The position numbers and the translations under genes are program-made. The notes under the pieces are model-generated. The model searched no databases and was not told the DNA's origin. It was given only the letters and a program-made list of their open reading frames with translations. 64,000 nt of DNA. Origin: Piscicola geometra (lineage: Eukaryota; Annelida; Clitellata; Hirudinida; Piscicolidae). Within the stretch, counting starts at the first letter, position 1, and every line of letters starts with the position of its first letter. The stretch spans positions 5,975,003 to 6,039,002 of the forward strand of contig OX030965.1 in NCBI GenBank assembly GCA_943735955.1, given 5' to 3'. Shown one piece after another: positions 20,203 to 30,528 of the stretch.

Positions 20203-21328
20203 CACACACACACAAACACAAACACACACAAATCCAAAAAAACCTTTTTGAGATTCGAACTTTCCGGAACAAAACATGGCGAGTTCGTCTTCGTAATCAT
20301 CATCAGGAGCGCCACTCCTCTTGAGACTTCCTGCTTGGCTGCCGAGCAGGGATGCCAAGTTCGATGCTTTGTAAGCTTTGTCTGTGTACCTGTGGTGGGT
20401 GGAGAATGGATGGATGGATGGATGGTGGTGGTGGATGGGTGGAGAGATGGGTGGTGGGTGGTGGAGGGATGGATGGATGGATGGGTGGTAGAGGATGGAT
20501 GGATGGGTGGTGGTGGATGGGTGGAGGGATGGGTGGTGGTGGATGGGTGGAGGGATGGGTGGTGGGTGGTGGAGGGATGGATGGATGGATGGGTGGTGGA
20601 GGGATGGATGGATGGGTGGAGGATAGATGGATAGGTGGTGGATGGATTGACGGGTGGTGGATGGATGGATGGTGGATGGATGGGTGGAGGATAGGTGGAT
20701 AGATGGGTGGTGGAGGGATGGATGGATGTTGTAAGGAATTATGGATAAATGAATAGATGAAAGAAAGGATGGACAAATTATGAAATAAATGAATATATCA
20801 ACAAAAGAATGCATGTATAAATAAATTATTGAAAGATGGATAAATGGTGGAAATGAAAGATGACAAATTAATGATGGATAGGAATGGATTGAAGGACGAT
20901 GGACAGAAGGATGAATGATGGATGATGATGGAGAACTGACAAAGAGTGCATCTGGGTGAATGAGTCGAGAGTGAAAGAGTTTCCTCCATCCATCTGCATC
21001 TCGCCATCCTTGCAAGCATCATTATCATCACCAACAACTCCCTCATTACCATTATCATCACCGTCAACAGCCTCCTCCCCTTCCATCACACTCCTCACCC
21101 TTCCTCCATTAGGAACTTTAAATGTTGCCTCATCATCATCATCACCACCACCATCATCATCATCACCGCCAAAAACACCCTTAAAGCTGGTCTTTGGAGC
21201 AGTAGATGTTTTAAATTTGGAAAGATCATCATCATCACTTTTATTCCCACGCTCCTCATCCTCTTCATCATCATTATCATCATCATCGAGAATAGCTTTC
21301 TTTTTCTTATTCTTCTTCATAATCTGCA

Positions 21329-21359
<31 letters not shown>

Positions 21360-21528
21360 GCTTTTGCCTTTATCCTCCTTATTGTCTTCATCATTATCAT
21401 CATTATCTTCCACAGCACCACCATCATCATCATCTCCTTCATCTTCTTCATCATCATCATCATCTCTAGCTTGATTATCCAGAAAAGGGTTTGACTGCGT
21501 GATGATGATGATGATGATGATGAAGATA

Positions 21529-21560
<32 letters not shown>

Positions 21561-24500
21561 GACGATAATGATGATGATGACGATAATGATGATGATGACG
21601 ATAATGATGATGATGACGATAATGATGGTATTTGAAATGCTTTTTGAAGAAATAAATTAAAGTAGATTTAATGCATCATCATCAAACCCACCTTTTCCAA
21701 TCTAGACACTGCAACTTCTTCTTCATCCTCCTCCACCTCCTCCTCCTCACCACAACTACTACTACTACCACTACAACTATCCTCCTCCTCCTCCTCCTCC
21801 TCATCATCATCATCATCATCATCAGGAGCGACCCTATCCTCCTCCAACCTCACGGCACCCATAGCCCTCCCTCCTGCTTGGTGGTACTGCTTGTACCTCT
21901 CTTTCTGCCTCTCACTCCTGTCCACCTCCATGTGCACCTTCAGCTGCTCCTTCAGTGACGTCAGCTTCGAGCCTGTGTGCGTGTGTGGTTAGTGTGGTGG
22001 TAGGGTGGATGGTATGGTTGGTGTGGTGGCAGGGTGAATGGTGTGGTTGGTGTGGTGGTAGGGTGGATGGTTGGTGATAGGTTGGATGGTTGGTGATAGG
22101 GTGGTTGGATAGGGTAGATGGATAGGTTGTATGGATAGGGTGGTTGGATGGTTTGGTTGGGGTGTGGATGGTTTGGTTGGGGTGTGGATTAGAGGTCGGA
22201 CCGGGTACCCGATCTGACCGGGTACCCGCGGGTACCTGCGGGACTCCCGCGGGAACGGGAATGAAAATTAATTTCGGGACGGGAAAAGTCGGGAACCGGG
22301 AATAGGTTTTCGGGACGGGAACGGGAACGGGAATCAACATTCAAATCGGGAACGGGAAAATTCGGGAACGGGAATCAACTTTTAAATCGGGAACGGGAAA
22401 AACGGGAATAACAGTTATTGGGATTGGATTCTTTAACAATGATTTTTCAGCAAACTTCTAAGTATGGAAATCTTTATTTCATCGATACTCCGTACTTAAA
22501 ATAAGTATCAAATGCAATAGAAATGTATAACGAAGCCACCATTGCCAATGTCGAAATCTCCAACACTATATTTGAAGTTGTTATGATGAGTCCAAAGATT
22601 AGGGAGATTAGAACAAATGGGTGATGATGAAAACTTTTCAGATAAAATCAAACTGGTCAGTTTTATTATTTTAATTTTATAAATAAATACTTTGAATTTG
22701 AATGATTAATTTCCAAATGATTGCTCAGTTGATCATTTCGACAAAAGAAAAGATGCCATTGATCTTATTCCTATGACAGCATGTCTGTTGCATCCCCAGT
22801 ATGAAAGAATAATAGGAAAAAAGTTTGGGATAGAAGAGAAATAAATACCAAGACTTTCATTAGAGAAAATTTAATTCTATTTTGTACAGCCAGACCAAGC
22901 TGCAGTGCCGTTGAGAAAAAAAACAAATGATGGTTATTTAGACCTATTATGTTTGTTTTGATAACGTAAAAATTATAATAAAATCATTATACTATCAAAT
23001 TATACGAATGATTTTATATTTGCAGTTGTGGAGAAAAAGAATGTTGTCAAAAAACATATTTCTAACATTATTGAAGAATTAATAATAATGAACGAAGAAA
23101 AAAATTCAGAAGAGGATGAATTGTACAAATATTCACAATAACGTCCCAAAAAAATAGGAGAATATAAAGTTGTTTTATTTTATTGGAGTAAAATGAGCAA
23201 TTTTAAAATACTAAAAGAAGTAGCCAAAATTTTGTTTAGTATATCTGCAAGTTATATTCCCTGTGAACGGAATTTCTCAATATGTGGTCGTTTAACTTCA
23301 GACCCAAAATCATCTCATTTGAAAGCTGAAACTCTTAACGGTTTAACCCGTGTGAAAAACAATAAAGACTTGGTTGAATTACTCAAAAACAATGACTAAC
23401 TTCAATACTTTCATTTCAATAAATATTTGAAATTTAAATCGTGTTTTTTTTATTTTATTAAAAGAAATATTCTCTGACCTTCAAATAATAAATTTTGAAA
23501 AATTTTAGAACAAGCAAGTTTGGACCCAGTGAAAACGGCAGCGAAAATGAATAAAAACAAAAAGCTTTCGGGAACGAGTCGGGACGGGAAAAAAAATTTC
23601 GGGAACGGGACGGGACGGGAATCAAAATTCTGATGTCCCATCGGGAACGGGACGGGACGGGAAAACAAATTTCGGGAACGGGACGGGACGGTAATCAAAA
23701 TTCTGATGTCCCATCGGGAACGGGACGGGACGGGAAAACAAATTTCGGGAACGGGACGGGACCGGGAATGAAAATTCGTCCATGTCCGACCTCTAGTGTG
23801 GATGGTCTGGTTGGGAGTGGATGTTTGGGGGTCGGATGGTATGGTGGTGAAAAGTGTAGTATTGGTTGTAGTGGCAGATGGTGTGGTATGGCAGTGGTGA
23901 ATGGTAAGGTGTTAGTGCAGTGAATAGCCTGATTCTTCAGGCCATGCGCGTATAGACAGTTCACACATATTAACTGAAACCTGCAAGCAACCAAACAACA
24001 ACAAAAACAGGTATTGACTGCAACATGCAACCAACCAACAGACCCACACGCACAGACAAACACCCACACAGACAAGCAGACGCACACCCACACAAGTACG
24101 CACGCACACTGACCTCTGGCGTCTGATTGGGCATCCAACTTGTAGATGACCTTCTTGACGATGAACTCCTCGTCTGCTGAAGACTGCTTCGTTAAGGTGC
24201 TGTGTGGTTGTGATTGGTGGGTTGGTTGTGTGATGTGGTGAGTGGGCGGCATGTTTCTTAAGATGTGCTGCTGTCAGTGTACACCAAAGCCCCCCTCCCT
24301 CCCAATCCCCTCCCCACGCACCACATCTCCACATTAGAGTCGTGCCTCTCTCCCCTCTCCTTCATCTTCTTCCTCCTCCTCCTCATCTTCCGATTCCTCG
24401 CCTCAAACTTGCCAAAAAAGTCCTCCACCTCGGCACTTTGAAACTTCGTCTCCACCAACACCAACCCCCCCTCCCCCTCCCCCTCACTACCACTACTACT

Positions 24501-26515
24501 ATCATCAGCAGCACCCCCTCCTCCCACTACTAAACTACTGTTACTGTTGTTGTTGTTTTTGTTGTTGATGATAGAAGTTGTAGTAGTTATGTTGGCTGTG
24601 TTTTTGTTGTTGCTATTTTTATTATTCCTCTTCTCATTTTTATTCACATTATCCCCACAACTACTACTAGCACCAGTGATGAAGCTGCAACTACTACTAT
24701 CAGCGTCGCCTGAGAACAGCTTATTCTTGACGAGACGTCCGTGGCGATGACCTTGTTGACCCTGGTGACCTGGCAAGTCTAGACGGGGTTTGTAGGTCAG
24801 CAGACTGCTGCCCTTGCCGCCCAACATTGCTATTATGCGCTCCCTGGCTGTTTGTATCTTGTTGCCTTGGTTGTTGCTTGTTGTGGTGGTGATAGTAGTA
24901 GTTTTGGCGGCGGGAATGATAGTAGTAGTGTTCTTGGTGATCTCAGTGGTAGCAGCAACAGTAGTTCTCACAGTGGCACTTTTCTTCATTACACTATCAT
25001 TATCATTACCATCATCATTATCATCACATTTTTCCACCACATTATCATCATTATTCCCCTTCATCACTCTATCATCATCTACATCCTCATCACATTTACT
25101 CCCATTCTCTTCAATGGCTAAATTATCACTTTTCTTATTATCATCATCATCATCAACACCACCCTTAGTGTCACTGCCACCCTCACCAACATCCCCAAAC
25201 CTCTCCTTTATCCTGGTGAGAAGGTCTTTGTTTTTGACAAAACCAAGTAAATCATTACCACCACCACCCAAATCATCATTATCATCACCACCAGCAGCTA
25301 AATCATCATAATCATCACCAACACCACCATTAATATCATCTTTATCATCGCTCCCATTAATATTAATTTGTTTTTTAAATGCCTTATTACCAATAGAATT
25401 ACTTGCTTTAATATTATTAATATTATTATTATTAATGAAAAAATCAGTTATTCTAGTTTTATTTTTATCATTATTATTATTATTATTATTGGTTCCTTTA
25501 GCCATGCAATTTTTCAACCCCCCAGAAATATTATTATTAATATTATTCAGCAAAGTATTTATATTATTATTATTATAGCTGTTGTTGTTGTTTGCGTATA
25601 TTTTTCTTTTTTCTTTTATTTTCTGCATCACTGACTCGATACTCATCTTCTCAGGCTGGTGGTAGGGGAGGTTCACTTTTGACTCTGTGGTGGTAATGAT
25701 GATGATAATGAAAGTGGTAATGGTGATGATGATGGAGGTGGTGATGATGTTAATGATGTTGGTTTTCATGATAATGATGATGGTGGGGGTAATGATAATG
25801 ATGATGACTGAAAGGACCTCTGATGATCTTCTGAGTGCCGCTGAACAACTGCATGCGCTCCTCCTTCAACTCTTTCGCTGTCTTCCTGCGAGGTGTCTGC
25901 ACGATGGATGGAGGGAATGGTGAGGAATGGATGGATGAAGGGAGTAGTGAGGGATGGATGGAGGGAGAAAGTGGTGAAGAAAAGATGGAAAAATGATGAG
26001 CCACCTTCACTGCATCATGCTTCTTCTTATTCTCGATCTTCTTTGGTTTCTCATTCTTCCTTTTCCTCTCTGGCACCTCACTCCTCCACTCACTCTTCTC
26101 ATTCGCTATTTTCTCTTTTCTTTCATTCACTATGGCGTTAAAGTAGTAAATTAATTTTTATTATTTGATAATAAATAAATTAAACAATTTTACACTTACC
26201 TTCTGTGTCTGACTCAACCTCCGCATCAAAAATATCTTCGTCAAAGACATCTTTTGAGAAAAAATGTATTGAATAGATTTTGAAAATAAATAATTAAAAA
26301 TTATCTATGCTTAATTGATTTATGACCAACCCTTAACTGGCTGTTCTTCCACAGTAGCTTCAGGAATATGTTCCATGAACGTCTTTTATTGAATATATTT
26401 TTAAATATGAAATTTATTTATTTTAATATTAAATCATTTAGAGACTTTGCAGAGCTTTAAACTTTAAAGTTTAAACAGTCACCTGAGTATTTGCTTGCAA
26501 AACAGATGTAGCCAT
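16697..26515 (-). CDS. CLSPN: Claspin, replication-checkpoint adaptor (complete)
   Basis: Twenty minus-strand exons: 26515-26483, 26382-26331, 26250-26200, 26129-26005, 25896-25818, 25684-24333, 24183-24114, 21972-21692, 21494-20941, 20389-20244, 19901-19610, 19260-19217, 19074-18942, 18719-18571, 18348-18230, 17917-17824, 17684-17563, 17462-17392, 17138-17000, 16807-16697. All phases fit, giving about 1338 residues, close to the vertebrate length. Diagnostic stretches in order: [36 protein letters not shown], a basic helix plus acidic run in exon 8, [11 protein letters not shown] (Chk1-binding type), [38 protein letters not shown], and NFIFCPV near the C-terminus. Claspin travels with the replisome and presents Chk1 to ATR. 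Exon 6 carries long Asn/Asp insertions and ITDFF, PIP-box-like. An hAT transposon lies in intron 7. The next gene upstream, ERAL1, ends 255 bp away. Confidence 0.95.
17150..17290. repeat. (GAT)n in claspin intron 18
   Basis: Imperfect GAT/GGTGAT triplets. In the sense of the gene this is a CAT/CAC tract leading to the acceptor of exon 19. Similar tracts lie at about 17470-17560, 17690-17720, 18360-18450 and 18538-18570 beside other claspin splice sites. Confidence 0.8.
20027..20235. repeat. (CA)n in claspin intron 10
   Basis: Long CA dinucleotide with aacac and cccac interruptions. In the sense of claspin it is (GT)n and starts within about 15 bases of the donor after exon 10 (exon ends at 20244). 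Confidence 0.9.
20398..20740. repeat. (GGAT)/(GGTGG) minisatellite in claspin intron 9
   Basis: Irregular tandem mix of ggatggatgg, gggtggtgg and gatgggtgg. In sense orientation it is CCATCC/CCACC and runs up to the acceptor of exon 10. Confidence 0.85.
21500..21625. repeat. (GATGATGAC) array at the claspin exon 9 acceptor
   Basis: A pure GAT tract, then about five copies of an 18-bp unit gacgataatgatgatgat. In sense orientation it is a CAT tract ending at the cacgcag acceptor. Confidence 0.85.
22190..23795. mobile_element. hAT transposon, decayed, in claspin intron 7
   Basis: The 1606-bp insertion is flanked by an exact 8-bp target duplication, gtgtggat (22182-22189 and 23796-23803), the hAT signature size. 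Termini are inverted copies of tagaggtcggac. Inside each end lie arrays of GGGAACGGGA/GGGACGGGA, both G-rich on the + strand. The centre encodes a hAT C-terminal fragment and other broken pieces. It is non-autonomous in its present state. Confidence 0.9.
22540..23399 (+). pseudogene. hAT transposase remnant with dimerisation domain
   Basis: The best-preserved piece (23193-23399) contains [16 protein letters not shown] followed by SICGRLTSD and RVKNNKDL, the hAT-family C-terminal dimerisation domain. Upstream fragments such as [18 protein letters not shown] (about 22778-22834) fit the region preceding it but are separated by stops and frameshifts. No catalytic core could be read. It cannot encode a functional enzyme as it stands. 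Confidence 0.8.
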
Positions 26516-26770
26516 TATGGCGCTTAAACTGGTTTAAATTATTTTTATTGATAATTGATGAAATTATCTAGTTATATTTTCAAACCTAAAAGACAAAAAC
26601 AATTAAGTAGTGGCAATTAAGGAAATTAAGTTTTAATATTTGCCGCAAAATTACTTAGCGAAGATCACATATGAGACAAGATTTTATTAATTAACCTTAC
26701 AAACCATAACTATTAAAAAAAATATATAAATCACTTATTCAAAATTAATTCAAAGCAAATAAATTATATT

Positions 26771-27220
26771 TCAGGTGTTTAAATTCTTCGTAGTCTTTTC
26801 CCGCCGAAGCGAGCAGACGTTTTGGTTTGTTGTTTTGACGATGAGTTGTAGTGTCATGTCTCTTTTGAAGGCGTTCATAAGTTCTTGCTTCACCTGCATT
26901 GAAATCCTTCTGACGTTCGAGCCTTCCTTGCCCATTAACTGATACTGTTGCATGGAAAAGTTGAACTTAATTATGTGGTTACAGTATGTAAAAATGTGGT
27001 CATAGTGGTGATATAACACAATTTAAAAACCATTTGAAGTCATATATTACATTTATTTTTTTAAAAATCGATTATGAATAAAAATTTTAATAGAAACATA
27101 GAATAAATTTCAGGGTTTATTTATCAAAACAAACCAAATGTCTCTTGCGTGAACACAGCAGATCAAACTGTGCCCTCAACAACCCATCCTCATCTATATG
27201 CCACATCGCCACTTTCTGTG

Positions 27221-27305
<85 letters not shown>

Positions 27306-30146
27306 CAGTAGTAGTAGTAGTAGTAGTACCACCATTACTACCACACTATCTCACCACTTTAATCTGATAGGGTATTTCTTCCGGTAGATTATCCAGAAGT
27401 TTTTCCCACACAATTTGTTCAGCGAGAGCCTTGGGAGCTTGGTCGGTGACCACTTGGTCAGTGTAGATCCATGGGGCAGGTTTGGTCGAATCTAAGAGAT
27501 AATTCTGTGGGTACGGGTGGTGACAAGAAGGGGAAAGGGGAGAGAGAGAATGATGGAAGAAAGAAGGGTATGAGCCGGGTAATAAAACAGGGATTATCTT
27601 TAAATGATTGATTAACCATTTAATTAATTAATAAATTATAATTTAGTGATAAATATTATATCAAGAATTAAGAATTATTAAAAACGATAAAGCAGTGAGA
27701 CCCACTTTCAGCTCAAATAGCCCATCACCCTCCCTGGCTGAGACCATGAACACTTCACTGAACCCATCCCAGCCCATCCTCCCCTTCTCTTCCACCCCTG
27801 CATTCATGATGATGATGATGATGATGATTTATTAAAATAAAAGCACTTTTAATGTCAAAAATTTATCTTTTCAATTATTAATCCATTTAGATCCCACTAT
27901 AACTTTAATTAAAGTTAATTAAGTTTAATTACATTTAATTAACTTTAATTTATAAAAAGCATCAAAGTGATGAAGTTTATTGAAATTATTTTATCCACCA
28001 ACCAATCTGCTGCAGTCGTTTGTAGTAACCTTGCCAACCATCATCATCTCTCAAGTTGTACGTCATCATCCTCTCTTTTCCTTCTCTCTCCACATCTTCC
28101 TCCCCAACCTCCATTTCTTCCCATTCTTTGACAAGCTTTGGTCTATCAGTGCTTTCAGTGTAATCATACTTTAATTTATCCTCAATTAACTCATCATGAT
28201 GATGGAGAGGATTGCCAGTTCTATTGTCCTCATTTGTGGTACCTTGAGACACACCACCATCATTACTAACACTCTTCCAGCTACTACTACTACTACTAAC
28301 ACCAACCCTACGACTACTACCATCACCACGATCACCATATTTTCTAGCAACATAGGGTTTTCCATCAATTCCAACCAGGTGTTCTCTATCTCTTCCCTGC
28401 ACTTTCTTCTCATAGAACCTCCTCCCCTCCAGACATCCCTCTGTCAAGACCCGAACCACGTTTAAGAGTTCATGCTTTTTGCGAAAAATGTCAACCTGAC
28501 GTGGTGATGATGATGGTGGTGGTGGTGATGATGGTGGTGGTGGTGATGATGATGGTGGAGATGATGATGATGTTGGGTGGTGGTGGTGGTGGTGAAGATG
28601 ACAGTGTGGTGGTGATGTGGATATTGGTAATTATGTTGGGGGAAAAATTAATGATTATTGTAAAGAGATGATAATGAGAGTGATTAGTACAATCTTGGTA
28701 AAAATTATTATGATTAAAACCACCCTCATTAAATTAAAATTTAATATTACATTTAAAGCCTACACTGCACAACACCTTGTTTAGGATGAGGATGGATGGC
28801 TTGTCTTTGTGGAAGAACAGCATCTTCAGCACTTCCGTATCCAAGTGCATCCTATTCCACAACCTACTCACATCCACCACCACTGCAACTGCCAATAGTT
28901 ATGATAGTAGTACTAGTGGTGATGATAGTAGTATTAGAAATAGTTGTGGTGGTTAATTTTTCTCTACACAATATATTATATACTTAGTGCTGTGAAAGTA
29001 ACTTATGGTTACTGGAAAAATTATTATTTAAATTATAACTGGTGCTTTAAATGTATCATCATCATCACTATCACCACCATCATCATCATCATCATCATCA
29101 TCATCATTATAACACTTACTGAGATCGGTTTGCATCAGGGACTCATGGGGATCCAGCAACAAAGTCTTCTCAAGATTGTGTCTGTAATTGAGATTGCATT
29201 AATTAAATCATTTAAATATTTTTTTAACAATTAAATATTCATTAATAATCGAATAAAAATGAAAAAAAAATTTAATAAATATTAATAAAAATTAATTTAA
29301 ATGTTTTCAATACTATTTGTTTAAGCTTACTTTTTGGATTTTGATGGTACAATGACTCCAGGTGTGTCTAAAAAAATCTTCAAATGGATTGAGGTGTGAT
29401 TTGAAATGAAATGTAATGGGTAGCTCTAACTTAGTTACTAACTAGATGAAGATGATGGTGTGATGATGATGAAGATGATGATGATGAAAATGACGATAAT
29501 GATGATGATGATGGAGGCAAAAGAATGAAGCCGTACCACTTGTCTGTCCGCTTCGGTTAGCACACCAAGTGTCTTCTTCCTGGTGGTGTGGACCTTCTGA
29601 GATACTGCTGCGAACTGGAAAGAGAGATAGTGATATAATAAATAAAAAAATTGAAAAAATAATATGGAAAAAAATAGGTTGCATTTGATAAAACTTAAAA
29701 TTTCGTTTAAATAATCATTAAAGCCTTTAATTTAAAGGTTTTATTAGTTGTTGAAGGTTGCATTTCATAAAACAGTATGCCTTCTTGACGCAACTACCTT
29801 CCAGCCAATCAGCTTGTTGGAGAGGGTAGACTTTCCGGCGTTGGGAGCGCCAATAATGGCTACCTTCAAGACCTTCATCGCTTTCGAGAGCACTGGGCTG
29901 GCCTTGACCAGCCTATTTTGCTCAGCTTGGAAAAAAATTGTTACATTAATTTTTTTGGAATTTAAATAATTTTTTAATGATTTACAAAAATAAAATAAAA
30001 ATTAACTTACAAACTGTGGCTCCGATTCTTCGCACTGTATTTTCCTCATTGGAAACCTTTTGTATATGCTGTGCATTAGTTGATAATAATCTACTGAATA
30101 AAAGCAAATTTTGATGAAAAACAAATATTTTTTTGATTCTCAACAT
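26771..30146 (-). CDS. ERAL1: ERAL1, mitochondrial Era-like GTPase (complete)
   Basis: Eleven minus-strand exons: 30146-30011, 29925-29798, 29614-29537, 29377-29331, 29181-29120, 28888-28776, 28495-28003, 27797-27706, 27504-27355, 27215-27135, 26944-26771; phases agree, about 517 residues. The start MLRIKKIFVFHQNLLLFSRL is basic, hydrophobic and lacks acidic residues, as in a mitochondrial presequence. G-motifs follow: G1 GAPNAGKST, G2 region KVHTTRKKT, G3 DTPG, G4 NKVD, G5-like MVSARE. The C-terminus is a KH domain with GKEGSNVRRI. Family members bind the 3' end of the small mitoribosomal rRNA and chaperone small-subunit assembly. Exon 7 carries a roughly 100-residue low-complexity insert after the G4 region, which explains the extra length over vertebrate ERAL1. 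The exon 9 donor could also be three bases earlier. Confidence 0.94.
27223..27328. repeat. (GTA)n at an ERAL1 splice acceptor
   Basis: About 100 bp of nearly pure GTA. In sense orientation it is (TAC)n ending in ctaccacag, the acceptor of ERAL1 exon 10. It mirrors the TAC-type array beside IQGAP exon 4. Confidence 0.9.
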
Positions 30147-30176
30147 TTTGCATTAAATATATAACTTTGTGGAAAA

Positions 30177-30213
30177 AATATTATCACTACTAGGCCCTAG
30201 TAGTGATAATATT
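30177..30213. promoter_or_regulatory. 37-bp palindrome in a bidirectional promoter
   Basis: Two perfectly complementary 18-nt arms (30177-30194 and 30196-30213) are separated by a single C at 30195. It lies 31 bp before the ERAL1 ATG, in the 382-bp gap between that start and the ATG of the divergent RS-rich gene. If transcribed it would form a strong 5' UTR hairpin; as DNA it could bind a dimer or extrude a cruciform. A role is inferred only from position. Confidence 0.75.
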
Positions 30214-30528
30214 CGTAACTAGGGTTTCACTTTCAGACATGCTGTGGATTTGTTGAAAAGTGAATTTATAATTAAAACCAAGATTTTCACTTAAATGTCT
30301 TTGCTTAGACATTGTTGTTTATAATTTAAAGTCGATCAATATAGAACAGGTTTTTAACTTAATTTAATTCAAAATAAAAATCTACCTCTGTTTTAATCAA
30401 TTTTTTATTGTTTTATTTAATTTATTGAATTTTTAATTTATATTTGTGAAACATTTTTCCCGTAGTTCCTAAATGCTTGGTAAGCAAAATTAATTCCTGT
30501 CCTCATCTTTTTAAATCTCCCACAGAGC

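Noticed and set aside
20020..21015. Long minus-strand frame joining His-Pro-Ser repeats and Cys-Val repeats
   Set aside because: Runs through two intronic arrays; only the claspin exon inside it (20389-20244) has family support.
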